A DNA stretch of 64,000 nucleotides. Source: Hydra vulgaris. Lineage: Eukaryota > Cnidaria > Hydrozoa > Anthoathecata > Hydridae. A program made the position numbers and the translations under genes. Positions 1 to 13,079 of the stretch are shown here, piece after piece. Under the pieces are notes generated by a model. The model ran no database searches. It saw nothing but the letters and a program-made list of their open reading frames with translations, and was not told the origin of the DNA. Location: the NCBI RefSeq assembly GCF_038396675.1, contig NC_088926.1:20570001-20634000 (forward strand). Direction: 5' to 3'. Position 1 is the first letter of the stretch, and every line of letters begins with the position of its first letter.

Positions 1-828
<828 letters not shown>

Positions 829-909
<81 letters not shown>
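829..909. repeat. (TA)n microsatellite
   Basis: TA dinucleotide array with one phase break near 878. Non-coding sequence follows to about 1,450. Confidence 0.95.
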
Positions 910-910
<1 letters not shown>

Positions 911-1449
911 TGTTTTTGTTATTTTTACTTATTATAATAATTATTATGTTATATTTCATATTTTGAAATCAAATTTACAAAAATTACAGTAATATAACCA
1001 TATTTAAACCTAACCCTGACCTTAATCCCAACCCCAAATAAACCCTCAGTCAATGTAGCAGCACTCTTACTGGCAGCAGGCTATTAGATTTCACTTTTCC
1101 TAAAAGTTGCTTACAGGAACTGTTTTTTTATTTTTATTATTATCTATTTCTATTAACAAAATTTATTAAATTATAAAAATATAAGTAGAATTCATCAAAT
1201 ATGAAATATAAAAATGTTATCTAATCAAATATTAAAATCAAAACCTGATTTTTCCATAAATATATGCAAGTTTCAGACAAAGTAATAAAAAGTGATCTTG
1301 ATCTATTAAAACGAATAGCTTTTAAAGAGTCATATAAACCAGTCTGTTGATACGAGTTATAGATAACAGGCCAACCAATAGGAAAGTACATGATCCTTTC
1401 CAATTTGAAAGCATAGCATTTGAAATTAAAATATTAGCCTAAACTAAAA

Positions 1450-1452
<3 letters not shown>

Positions 1453-1518
<66 letters not shown>

Positions 1519-1526
1519 ATATATAA
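1453..1526. repeat. (TA)n microsatellite
   Basis: TA array with one phase break near 1,507. A run of TTA/ATT trinucleotides follows at about 1,685-1,755. Confidence 0.95.
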
Positions 1527-1962
1527 TTTGTTCTTTACCCATAGATTTATGTTTAATACTTTATCAAGAAACTTTCTGACAAGTGTAGGTGAAACTGGCA
1601 GTGGGATAAAAAAGTTAATTGTGTGTTGTTGTTTTTTTACTATTATTGCTAGTATAACTACTACACTACTACAAGTAGCACAACTACTACTAATAATAAG
1701 AACAATAATATTTATTAATATTATTATTGTTATTATTATTATTATTATTATTAGAAATATAGGATAGCAACATATTTGTAAATAAAGGATTTCCAGAGAA
1801 AGCGTGTTTGAGTGTGAGAGAGAGAGATTTACAATGTAATTAGATGATCATTATGGTTTCATTTTTCTATTTCTCTCTAAAAATTCTTCATTTATGAATA
1901 ACTTGCAACTATATATTCACTTTTACAATAATAACTTAAAAAACTATTTAACAAAATGAACC

Positions 1963-2039
1963 CATTATGTACTTTATTCACTTTAAAAGTGAATAAAGTA
2001 CATAATGAAATTATTATGTACTTTATTCACTTTAAAAGT
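1963..2039. repeat. Palindrome plus third copy of one arm
   Basis: A 20-bp arm (1963-1982, CATTATGTACTTTATTCACT) and its exact reverse complement (1988-2007) flank a 5-base spacer. A direct copy of the left arm and its following bases is then repeated at about 2012-2039. The order is arm, inverted arm, arm. No element was recognised. Confidence 0.8.
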
Positions 2040-3240
2040 ATGCCATATAGTTTAACATTTCATAGCTTGTGTGTTCTTTTATTATTTATTCTTTTAATAG
2101 CTATTATAATATTACAATCTATTTAAAAACAATCTAATTCCTTTCCAATTTGGAAATTCCAATACATGTTATCAGAACTGACAATAAGTTAATTTTATTA
2201 TACGGTAATTTTAGATCTAATACTTTGGTTTCGATGAGAATTAGAGACTTAGATTACCCTATAATTGGATTTTTTTTTAAATTGACATTTTTTTTATGCT
2301 AGTGTAATTATAACTTCGACAGTAAAAGATAAACGACTTAAAATAAAGCATAATAATATTTTTAATGTCATTTTTTTATCTCTATATTTTTAAATAACAT
2401 CTATATGCGAAACGTTGTAATATTGTGCTTTATTTGCTTAAGATGATAGTTGCAAGAACATTCGAAAGCTTCTGCTATATAGAGGACTCGTCGAATTTAC
2501 ACCGATTATAAATTCGACACTGCACGACACTAAATTGACAAAAGTTGGTTTCTGAAAAATTATGAAACGGCATTTAAGAAGATGATGAATTAGTAACATT
2601 AACAGTATGTAACATGTAACAGTTTATGTGTTTTAAGATTTTTGCAAAAATACATAAATACTTAGATTGAATCGCATTTTTTGTACGTAAACAAAAAAAG
2701 CAAAAACGCAACTAATAATACAAAATATTATTGCATAATTATGCAACATCATGAAGAGCAAATGAAAAATGTATTGATGTCTAATAATAAAAAGTTTTTA
2801 TCTTTAAAAAGTTTTTAATTTTAAAAAACAGGTTTTTATTAAAAACGCGTTTTTAAAAATATTTTAAAACTTTTATCTTTTTAATATTTTCAAACCTGAT
2901 TAGAAAAGTTTAACGAAAGCATTAAAATTTATATTTTTGTTTGTGACTCCCGACAAACTCATGTAAATAGCTTGTAAATGAAGCCTTGTAGTTAGGCCCT
3001 CACAGAGTCTTTGTGGTGCCCCAAACCGGATTCCTGGGTATTTTGAATTAAGCATGAATTTCGCTGTTTATCGTCCATATATCTACTATCACATTAAAAT
3101 TTAATGAAAACAATAATTATTTTTGTTTTAACTATCGCTGCACATAAACACTCTATATTTGAACTTGTTTATATATGATAAAACGAAAATACAAATACAA
3201 CTTAAGATGAATGGAATTATTTATTTCATCAAAAAATGGT
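2040..3240. other. Non-coding AT-rich stretch
   Basis: No coding region or RNA gene recognised. A slightly GC-richer patch near 2,985-3,035 (GGCCCTCACAGAGTC, then a GGTGCCCC stretch) could be the terminal region of the hAT element whose 3' coding end is at 3,261. I could not find a matching inverted end near 18,200-18,450. Confidence 0.35.
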
Positions 3241-3260
3241 AATTATGAAGACTAGTCAGA

Positions 3261-4195
3261 TCACACTAATTTCGCTTTGCGGACTTTCTTCTTTACGAAA
3301 CTAGAGATGATATTTTCGTACGATAAAGTCTTGGCAAGGTCGTTTTCAATTGATATCACCATTAGGTTAGCAAGATGTTCTTCAGTAGTTGTTGATAATA
3401 ATTTGGATTTGATAAGAGCAAGCTTACTGAAAGAGCGCTCTCCTTCAGCCACTGAAACCGGGATTGTATTAAAAATGCGAAGCAAAATGCAGAGTGAAAG
3501 AAATATTGACTGAAGACCTTTCTGGTGAATCTGTTGAGCAACTTAATAGAAGAAAGAAATTCTATTTATCTAAAACTATTTATTCGCTTCAGAAAATATT
3601 GATGACGAATTTCTTCAATCAACTCCTCTTCTTTTACATCATTTACATAGAGGTTTGCCAGAACTTTGCATTTTGCATTTCAGACTAAGTTTTTCTTCAT
3701 CACTAGAAGGAGATAGAGAACACCAAATATGAACCAAAACATATTCGTTGTTTTTTGAGCTTTATCCATTCTGTATCTTATCTGCTGGAGCAGCGTGTCA
3801 AGAGCAACATTAAATACGTTCATCTCAAAACGCTTTGATTCGTCTTCATGGAAGTGGGCTGTGTTCATCGAATCACCGTGAAGTGTTTTCCTTTTCCTTG
3901 TCCTCTTCTTAACAAAATCATTTGGAAACCCAAACAAAGCTAACCCATATGCAACCAATTTCGCTTCTTGGAGGATTTGGGGTCAAGAAGAACGTAGTCA
4001 GTCAAGATCGTCCCATTGAGTCTTTAAAAACTTTGTTTCGTCATCCAAAGAAATTCTTTCTGATTGAAAAAGAAGGCAGATATCGTTGAAACAAAGGAGA
4101 GCGTTGAACCAAATGCACAATGAATTCAAATAATCGAACCCACTTTTTAAGTGCCTTAACATTAGTTGATGATCTTCTAATAGTCCGCTGGATTA
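3261..4195 (-). pseudogene. hAT transposase (ZMYM1-like), C-terminal half
   Basis: Decayed C-terminal part of a hAT transposase of the ZMYM1-like group. Reading on the minus strand from about 4,195, several frames give segments such as LLEDHQLMLRHLKSGFDYLN, then a WFNALLCFNDI block, EAKLVAYGLALFGFP, a basic KKRTRKRKT patch, and finally the hAT dimerisation signature VAEGERSFSKLALIKSKL (about 3,410-3,465) before a stop at 3,261-3,263. Stops and frameshifts interrupt it near 3,490-3,680 and near 3,970-4,010. The N-terminal half of what looks like the same copy lies at 14,525-18,197 on the same strand, so about 10 kb of inserted sequence separates them. A separate truncated copy is the alternative. 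Confidence 0.8.
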
Positions 4196-4948
4196 ACTAA
4201 AAAATCACTTCAACCTAGAATAAATTACTATAAAACTAAAACTTTGCACAAGTGAACATAAACATAAGATATTTCACCAAAAAAAAGCCCCATCAATTGG
4301 AGCATTGGAAGATGTACTTTTAAGCCTAATTAAAAAGGGTAAGTAATTTTTATGGTCAAAATTTTTTTAAATTATATTTTTTATTAATTCTTTGGAAAGA
4401 TAATATAATGCTGATTCATATTCGTATAAGAACCGTAGGTTGAAAATGAAAAATTATTAGGATATACTTATTGCTTTAACGCAACGTTATATAGATTCAA
4501 TGAGTTTTACAGTACCCATGGGCATTAAAACATTTGATACTACATGGTAGTTAATCATGTATGTTAAAGTTTATATTTTTATTAAACATTTTAGTAAACA
4601 CTTTCAAGTAATAATTAAAAATTATATAATTTTTGTATTTTATGTTAATTTAATGTGTAAAAAGTGTCGCCCCTAATTTTTTGAACTAAAAGGTAAAAAA
4701 CATTATTTAGTAATTAATTATACTTATTTGGAATTTCTTTTACTCCTAATAAAAACTTTATTTTCAGTATCGAATTAAGTTCAAATTTTAAATGGCACAT
4801 TTATTATTTTAATAATATAATAGTTATAAACATGGTTTTAGTTTACGTGCTTATTGTGGTTATAACTTCCTTCGGGTAACAATTACTCCAAAGCCATACT
4901 GTCTGTATTCTGCATTTTGTAGATGCAATTATATTAATTTATTTTTAG
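4196..4948 (+). other. Left flank of family X, possible 5' exon and intron
   Basis: This stretch separates the hAT C-terminal half from the first recognised family X coding segment. It contains a possible splice donor (GTAAGTAA at about 4,339) and, immediately before the ATG at 4,949, a good acceptor (TTTATTTTTAG, ending at 4,948). The exon upstream of the donor cannot be identified with a known protein. The boundary with the hAT is unresolved, probably within about 20 bp of 4,200. Confidence 0.4.
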
Positions 4949-5047
4949 ATGGCTCAAATTGCCGAAGAAAATATAAAAAGAAGACCCCTTGATCTATCTA
5001 TGTCAGAATCATTTTAAAAAGTTTGGAATTGGTTAGAAGAGGATGCA
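4949..5047 (+). pseudogene. Family X gene, N-terminal segment
   Basis: Starts at ATG 4949 just after an acceptor-like AG and reads MAQIAEENIKRRPLDLS, a stop (TAA near 5,016), then VWNWLEEDA, where the 2.0-kb element inserts. The same frame resumes after the element at 7,076 as DSELCTLKELHEKMHQLNGN. The family is a multi-copy animal protein I recognise by pattern (later GTFHGMG and DDTDLLV-type motifs and a Cys-rich tail) but cannot name. Whether it belongs to a transposon or is an expanded host family is unknown. Confidence 0.7.
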
Positions 5048-7073
5048 CCCAGTAAACACAGGTTGGTTCAGAATTGGTCAATATTTAGTCAAAATTGGTC
5101 AAAAAAATGAATAAAACGTTTAGCGACCTGTTTTTTGACTAAAAATCGACGCTTGATTTGAAATGTATATTTCAAACTTTTCTCTATATACGTTTACTAA
5201 ACGTCTATCTAACGTTTAGAATATCGAAATAGATTAATCAATATTGTAAACCTTTAATCGACCTTAATTAAACGTAAACATTCATAGATTTAAAATCTAT
5301 GCTTTAAATTTTTTAATATATGCGTTTATTAAACGTCGATCAAACATTTACATTATTGACTAATATAAGTCGTTATTCTAAACGTTTGATTGACGTTTAA
5401 TAAACGTCTATTATATTATAATATATACTATAATATAATGGCTATATTACTATTTAGCATTATAGCCATCGGTCAGAAGACTCACATAACAGCTTCAGTC
5501 ACGCGGTTTAAACCGGGATAATTAAAATAAAATAAAAAACTTATAAAAAATTATTTTTTATTGGCTTATTAATTAAATTAGATGTTTTCAAAATTCACTT
5601 CCTTACAACAACTGAAAGCAAAACGACTGATAAATAAATAATAAACGAGTTTCGGGTGCGACATTTTAATTCATGGAAGTTAACACTTATTGCGACAATC
5701 CACCTTCCTAAATGCCAACAAATCAATGGACTCCGATGTTTTAGAAATTATTGATGGCGACATTGACACAGTTAAAAAATATGAGTTGCTGGTCACCGGT
5801 TATGAAAGTCCTGCTGCAAGAACTTTTTTCGTAAGTTTTATAAACAGTTTTCATTTTGTAATCACTAGTATGATTGTGTAACAGTAGGTATTCATCTTCG
5901 CAATAATCAAGTTGTTTAACAACTAAATATTTATTTTTTTATTTTAGATGCATTTTAGCTTAATTTAGTTACAGTCGCGACGTTACTATTTTTTTAATGT
6001 CAAAACTTGTATTCAGATCCTCTATATGTAAAGTTGTTCTGTGTCATTCTAATTTTGATTTTAAATTTACATTTAAAATGCAAACTATTTTACCATAGTT
6101 TTTTGCGATTACAAATCAGGTTATCAAATCAGACGATCAGGATACGAATGTAGAAGATGGTGTTGCACAAACAGGTACATGATGAACAAGCAATAGACGG
6201 TATTCTAGGAAAATTTTTGATAACGCATAAACCAAAGAAAACTGTGATCCAAAATATTTGGTAATGAGTTTATTAATTTTATTAGTAATCTTTGATTAAT
6301 CTTAATGTAAAATTTTATTTTCAGCTAATGAGATTAAATTTAAAAAATATTTGATAGAAATCGTTACTATAAAATTTCCACTGCAAAAAGCTCGATTATT
6401 TAATTTTTTTTAACTATCGAAACATAAACAAATATAGCGCACAAACATTTTTTCTCTAAATTCCTTCTATATGAAAACGTTTAATATAAGTTTATAACTT
6501 TATGTATAGTTTTATAAAATAAAAGTATAGTATAAGTAGTATATTATAAAAGTTTATAAACATATTATAATAGTTATAAAAAATATAAACAATAAGACCT
6601 TTTATAAGACCCTATATCTTATTTATAAATTTCATTACTTTTATAACTATATCTTATTTATAAATTTCAAGACCTATATAGCTCTGATTATCTATATAAA
6701 GTTAAAAAGATATAACGCAATTTTAATTTATATCAATTTTAAAACTTAAATAAATTGAAGTTACGTTAACTAAATCAAAGAAACTATTAGACAAGATCTA
6801 AAAGTTTAATATACGTTTACTCAGACTAAATCTAAACGCTTTATATACGTTAATTAGACTAGATTGAAACGTAAGTTAGACAAAATCTAAACGCTTTATA
6901 TGCGTTTAATAATCCTATAATAGACGTCTAAAATACGTTTGAATATAGACGTTTTAAAGACGTTTGTTCTAAACGTTAATCTGAATTTCATTCTAAACGG
7001 ACAATCGACCAAATCTAAACGTTTTGTCGAAACATCGTTTTGACGTTTAATAGACGTTTGTGTGTTTACTGGG
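5048..7073. mobile_element. 2.0-kb CACTA-like element, copy A
   Basis: Ends are exact 13-bp inverted repeats, CCCAGTAAACACA, flanked by a 2-bp duplication CA (5046-5047 and 7074-7075). Removing the element and one CA joins family X in frame (EEDA-DSEL), so these ends are well supported. Both subterminal regions are packed with AAACGT/ACGTTT motifs (roughly ten or more per side in the outer 350-400 bp), while the middle is plain AT-rich DNA. Subterminal motif arrays and 2-3-bp duplications are known features of CACTA/EnSpm (CMC) elements, but no transposase is visible, so the superfamily is inferred. A diverged copy lies at 15,646-17,557. Confidence 0.85.
5690..5830 (+). pseudogene. Possible relict exon inside 2.0-kb element
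   Basis: An open segment within the element contains MDSDVLEIIDGDIDTVKKYE (ATG at 5726), continues to ARTFF and ends at a consensus donor, GTAAGT, at 5831. A possible continuation (SDDQDTNVEDGVAQTG) follows near 6,130-6,178. Copy B of the element lacks this exon but keeps a version of the later segment. It could be a remnant of the element's own gene or captured host sequence. I recognise no family. Confidence 0.4.
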
Positions 7074-7075
7074 CA

Positions 7076-9470
7076 GATAGTGAGTTGTGCACATTGAAGG
7101 AGCTTCATGAGAAGATGCACCAACTTAACGGAAATGATAAAAACATATAGTTAATCAAATGGCTTAAAAAAATTAAAAAATCATTACGGTAACCACATAC
7201 TTTTTTAATAAGTTTTAAGGTTGAGCAGATGTGGTTTGTTTTAAAGATATAGCATCTTATCTTATTAATAAAATAAAGAAGAAGACAATAAAAACAGTTG
7301 ATGATATAGTTAGAGCAACATCAAAGATTATTAAATCAGAAAGGGAAATCCCTCATAATAAAAATGAATGTCCTACAATAGATAATATATTTAGTTGCAA
7401 AGATGATCCAAAAACATGAACTCAAAGTATCTTAATGACATTTTTTCAATTGCTAATTCCATCCAAACTAAAACAAATAAGTATTTGACAATGTAACGCG
7501 CAAGCTTCAAGACCTAAATTAATAATATCAATAATAAGTGTTTAGTTAAGCAAATCTTTTGGCTCTAAGTGGCTAGTTGATCATCTTACAAAATTTGGAT
7601 TCTCTATTAAATTGGATGAAATCCTCCGTTCTAAACAATCTGTTATTGAGGCGAATGACGAAAGAAGAAAGGCTGCCATCTGTTGCTCAGTGGGTTGCTG
7701 TTAATGTAGACCAAAATATTGCCACACTTTCTGGAGAAGGTACTTTTCACGGGATGGGTATCATATCGGTTAGCTCGGTATCTGGATGGCAAAAAATTTC
7801 TATAAAACGTTTAAAACAAAAAAAAAAAAATCTCCGATAACATTTTCCAGAGAAATAAATTTTGACTTGTTGTGGCAAGGTGGCTAGTTCTTTAGTTCTC
7901 CTGAGGCCAATCTTGTCAGGTTTTATGCCTAGTAACATTGGTCAGGGTTATACTGGTACAAAGATTTGTCCACAAAAATTATTAGTTTTGTTCCTTCCTA
8001 TAATTGATCTCAATCCTTCTGATGAAACATGCATTTATTCGTTTTGTTATGGATCAGACTGAAAATTTAAACATACCTATACCTTGCGTAACTTTTGACA
8101 AACCGTTACAGAAAAAAGTGCCAGCAATAATTGAAGAAAAAAATTTCAACATGGTATGCAAGGTTGGGTGGATTTCTTTCTATTATGAGTTACATTGGAA
8201 GCACTGGTAAACTTATGGGAACATCTGGTTTGGAGGAATTGTTTAAAGAGATATATGCAGAAAATAGTATTATACATATGATGTCCGGAAAAGCTATTGC
8301 AAGGTTGTTTCGAGCTCACATTTTAACAGAAATTTCCTGTAAAATTATACTGCTGGATACCCTTGTTAATGACGGAAAGATTAATCTTTCTTCGCTTCAA
8401 CCTATTTTTGAAAAAGCAATGAAAAGTACTTTAACTGAAGACGAATTTGATAAGTTTGTAGAACCAGAAAAATTTATCACCGTGTAAAATAGTGAAGACA
8501 ATTTCAAAAAAAATTGTTAAAAAGTGGTTAAGGAGACAAAACCCGTTTATAAATCAAGACTCAAATTTACATTCTCTATCTACAGGTATTGTCTCCATCA
8601 TTGGAAATTATGGTACAAATTGTGAAAAAGCTGAGTAAATAGGGCTGATGATCCATAACAAGTAAGAAAACTTATCACTAAAGCTAAAACTAGACGTTGA
8701 GACCAAATAAAACCAATTAATGCATTGCATAATGTAATAAAACTAAAGAAAGGCAGCTCTATACATCTTGACCCAACCATTTTGTTCACGAGACATGCTG
8801 CAGTTGCTCTAAGAGATGACGATGTTGAACAATATTTTAGTTATGTGTTGACTACAACTTGTGTTTATTGGATATGAAACTTTTTCAACTAAATCAAATG
8901 AGCATACTGGAAGAAAATATTTTCATATGATCAATGTGCATGATAATAATAAATTGCTGTTCGCCCGGGAGCGATTTTTATTAGCCCAACAAAATAAAGT
9001 AGAGCTCATTAAGCTGCTAGAAAAATATCTTATGTACATATATGCCCAGGTGATGCTAATACAAAAATTATTTCAAACGTTTTACAGCTAGCATCAAATT
9101 GTGAAGTTTATTGATGCAGCTGATAACACTGATACAGCTGTTATGTTTTTGTATCATATGAGAGAAAACATGTATAATGTCTATTTCATGCCTGGAAAGG
9201 ATAATCATCTCTGGAGCATCAAAGAACTAACTTGCACAATCAGCGAATGTAAAGAGCACTTATTATTTGTACATGCATTTTAAAGGTGTGACACCATCTC
9301 TGTAACATTCGGAAAAGTAAACCCCAGCTTTTTAAGTCTTATAAGAAAATCTAATGACCTTTAAGAAATATCACAGCTTATGACAAACTTTTGAACAGAA
9401 AAAGATGCAGTTGGTACAGGAGCAGTTTTAACATTTAAAATTATTTGCAATGCGGCACAAGTTGAAACAT
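7076..9470 (+). pseudogene. Family X gene, central part with PIN-like segment
   Basis: Decayed continuation of family X after the 2.0-kb insertion. Segments, in changing frames, include ADVVCFKDIASYL (about 7,228), TIDNIFSCKDD (7,370), a GTFHGMGI block (about 7,735-7,765), LGGFLSIMSYIGSTGKLMGT and HMMSGKAIARLFRAH (8,170-8,320), FLLAQQNKVELIKLLEKYL (about 8,975), then GDANTKI (about 9,051), DAADNTDTAVMFLYHMREN (about 9,113) and KEHLLFVHAF (about 9,250). The GDAD-type and DDTDLLV-type acidic motifs resemble a PIN/FEN-like nuclease fold, but several acidic positions are altered. Numerous stops show it is dead. The C-terminus resumes after the LINE near 13,740. Confidence 0.7.
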
Positions 9471-9932
<462 letters not shown>

Positions 9933-9937
9933 TTGTC

Positions 9938-10035
9938 AAGTCAGGAGTGTTATATAGTGTTAGGAGTATATCTGGTCAGGAGTGTATATAGAGTCAGGAA
10001 TGTGTCAGATTAGGAGAGTATATAGTGTCAGGTCA
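9938..10035. repeat. Short degenerate tandem repeat (TCAGGAGTGTATAT-like)
   Basis: Four to five imperfect units of the type GTCAGGAGTGTATATAG lie between the (TA)n array and the LINE 5' region. Confidence 0.65.
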
Positions 10036-10700
10036 GGTTATCCTGCTACTGGTAACATGTAACCCAGAACAATCTGCTTCATGTCCTGATGCCTTGTGGG
10101 ATACGCCTTTTTAGACAAAGGCATCCAGCTACTGTTTTGTAGAAGGCCTCCTAAGCAAAGACTTAAGGGGTAAACAGATTCTATCTGCTGACCAGCCTTG
10201 CACCACTTCTTCATTAATTAGGCAGGCGCAGATGTATTTTAAATACATTGTTTACAATTTAGGATGTTAAATGCTTGATCTTCTTGACTCTTAATGAGAG
10301 TACAGCTCTAGAACTCAGTTTTATGGTTCTAAGACCGGCTGGTAGTCAGGTTTCCCGAACTCTGTGGTAGCTCTCAGAGAGGCTGATTTCATCAACAGCT
10401 GATTGATTCCAACAACTGTTGATTCTATCAACAGCTGAAAAATATCAAAGTATTAACAGAGTCATGTTGCGCATGGATGGTGTCCCTGTTTGTACTTTTG
10501 ATGTGCATTGCCAAGACCAAATTTGGAGCCCTTTGTTACGGCTTAGGGTTTATTAATAGTAATGAGCCAATTGCATGGGCTAATAAACAGTGAACTAAAT
10601 ACTATGCATGCTTTGAGTCAAGTTTTTTAACAAATTTAAATTGAATAAAGTACCAAAAACTATAAAACACAAAAAACCATCGTCACCACCAAGTTCTCTA

Positions 10701-11400
10701 AACCTATCATTCACTAATATTCGTGGTCTTTGAAGAAACTTTTCTTCAGTCGAGTCTTATCTCTTGCAAAGTTCACCAGATCTACTTGCTCTTTGTGAGA
10801 CTAATTTGAGTTCAGCTGTCTCATCTTGTGATCTTAGTGTTAATGGTCATCTTTCTTTAATTTGTAAATACTCCAATAGTCACATGCTTGGCCTGGGTAT
10901 TTACATTCGTAAGAATTTACCCATTTGTCATGAAGCTAGGTGTGAATTCACAGACTATTTTTTTATGTGTTTTCGTTTAGTATCACTTCACTCTATCGCC
11001 TTTCTCTTTGTTCTATATCGCTCTCCTTCATCTCAAGACTGCACTCTTTTTGATGTTATTTCTGATCATATTGACCAAGCCCTCTCTCTTTATCCATCAA
11101 CTAATGTAGTTGTTGGCGGTGACTTTATTGCTCACTACACTAAATGGCTTGGCTCTAGTGTCAGTGACTCCGCAGGCATTAAAGCCCACAACTTTTGCCT
11201 TTCTCAATCCCTAAATCAAATAGTCAACTTTCCAACTCGCTTTCCACCAACCCGAATCATTTACCTTGTCTACTCGACTTATGTCTTGTTTCTGATCCTA
11301 GTTAGTGCTCAGTTTCTCCACATTCACCCTTAGGTGCTTCTGATCACAGTTTGATCTCTCTAAAACTAATATCTCTTCTTCTTCATTATCTGAATCCCCC
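10701..11400 (+). pseudogene. LINE endonuclease domain
   Basis: The APE-type endonuclease reads SFTNIRGL, a stop, RNFSSVESYLLQSSPDLLAL, CETNLSS, then GLGIYIRKNLP, a VLYRSPSS block, VVVGGDFIAHYTKWLG (about 11,107-11,155) and VNFPTRFP. The E in CETNL and the GDF-N/H-H block are the characteristic metal-binding and catalytic positions; here the usual Asn after GDF is Ile. A frameshift near 11,250 and a stop at about 11,331 end the long open part, and further LINE sequence follows in other frames (SDHSLISLK-like near 11,340). Confidence 0.8.
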
Positions 11401-11704
11401 TCTCATTGTACCTCTTACAACTACCTAAAAGCTGACTGGACTCTTTCCATGATTTTCTTCGTGATGGCCCTTGGGTAGAAATCTTTCGTCTTCCTGTTGA
11501 CCAATGTGCTTCTTACTTATCTTCATGGATTCAGGCTAGCATAGAATCTTTTATTCCCTCGCTAAAATTCCAGATCAAGCGTTACTCTTTTCCGTGATTT
11601 TCTTCACATTGTGCTGCTGCAATTGCCAATCGAAACCGTTACTTCCATATCTATCAGCAAAACTATTCTCCAGAAAACAGACATCTGTTTTTTACTGCTA
11701 GAAA

Positions 11705-12800
11705 CTATTGTAAAAAAGTTTTGTCTAACGCCAAAGTCCGCTATTCTCAGGTCATGAAATCTCGTATTTCATCACAAATATTAGGCTCTCGTGACTTTTG
11801 GAGAATCTTAAATAGTATCAATAATAAGAGCAAATCTGTAATTCTACCTCTCTTGTATGGTTCAGACTTTGTCACCTCACTTAAAGACAAAGCTGAATTG
11901 TTTGCTAAGAACTTTTCATCAATATCATCTCTTGATTCCACTTGTTGTGTTTTACCTGATATAGCTGTCAAACTGGGTGATCCATTGCTTGACATTCGTA
12001 TCACTTCAGCTTCTGTACCTAAAGTGATTTCCTGCTTGGACTCTTCTACAACTTGTGGCCCGGACAACATACCTGTTATAGTCTTGCAGAAGTGTTCTCC
12101 GGAGTTGTCGTCTATACTTTCAAAACTGTTCAACAAGTGCTTATCATAGTCTTGTTTTCCAGCCTGCTGGAAAGCGGCATCTGTTATCCCTATTTTAAAA
12201 AATTCTGGAGAGCAATCTGATTTATCTAACTACCGTCCCATTAGTCTTCTTTCTATCATAAGCAAAGTTTTTGAATCTTTAATTAACAAACACTTAATAT
12301 CTCACCATGAATCTAATAACTTACTTTCTTATTATCAATGTAAATTTCAATCTTCTAGTTCTGCAACTGATTTGCTAACAGTTATAACCGATAGGTTTTA
12401 TTGTGCATTAGATAAAGGTGGAAAGGTTAAGGCCATTGCTCTTGACATTTCTAAGGTTTTTGATAAAGTTTGGCATGCTGGTCTTCTCCATAAGCTTTCT
12501 TCTTACGGTTTATCTGGTAACATCTTTAAGATTGTTGAATCTTTCCTTTCCAATCGTAGTATAAAAGTTGTCCTCGATGGACAGCACTCTTTTTCTTATT
12601 CTGTAACTTCAGGGGTTCCTCAAGGTTTATTCCTTGGCCCTATAATCTTTTTAGTTTACATTAACATTCACATCTAAGATGGCATTGTTCGCTGATGATA
12701 CTACCATTTATTCTTACCATGATAAGAAGCCAACACTCTCTGATTGCTTGGAGGGGCCATTTAAGCTTAAAAAGGATCTCACTTCTGCAACAGCATAGGG
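11705..12800 (+). pseudogene. LINE reverse transcriptase domain
   Basis: Reverse transcriptase of the LINE. Visible blocks are LGSRDFWRILNSINNKSKS (11,782), CGPDNIPVIVLQKCSPELSS (about 12,055), YRPISLLSIISKVFESLINK (about 12,232), motif A as ALDISKVFDKVWHAGLLHKL (about 12,438), motif B as TSGVPQGLFLGPIIFLVYIN (about 12,608-12,667) and motif C as ALFADDTTIYS (about 12,683-12,715). The catalytic FADD is intact although the gene is broken by stops near 12,149 and 12,675. These motifs are known RT signatures; I see them directly. Confidence 0.88.
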
Positions 12801-12829
12801 CTCACAGTGGCTGGTGAACTTCAATACAG

Positions 12830-12975
12830 ATAAAACTCTTGGCCGATACAATTCTTTTACAGCAAGGTTTACAGCAATCGTTATCGCAAGAGTTTTATCT
12901 TTACATATAAAACTCTTGCAATAACGATTGACCAAAAAAAAAAAATTTTTTTCGGACAATCGTTGTCGCAATATT
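12830..12975. repeat. Fold-back interruption inside LINE
   Basis: Arms 12,875-12,898 and 12,907-12,930 are 24-bp inverted repeats with one mismatch. The first 12 bases of the right arm (ATAAAACTCTTG) also occur directly at 12,830-12,841 in LINE sequence, and a degraded third copy (CAATCGTTGTCGCAA) starts near 12,954. The LINE protein before (VNFNTDKT) and after (LPIFMNGN) would otherwise be nearly adjacent, so this is an insertion or local rearrangement. Confidence 0.65.
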
Positions 12976-13079
12976 TTAAGTCTTCCTATATTTATGAACG
13001 GTAACGTACTCGATGAGTCATTTACCCTTCATCTTCTAGGATTAACTTACTTCCAATCTTCCTTGGAAACCATATATAA

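Noticed and set aside
11747..12136. 129-residue minus-strand open frame
   Set aside because: It is antisense to the LINE reverse transcriptase N-terminal region.
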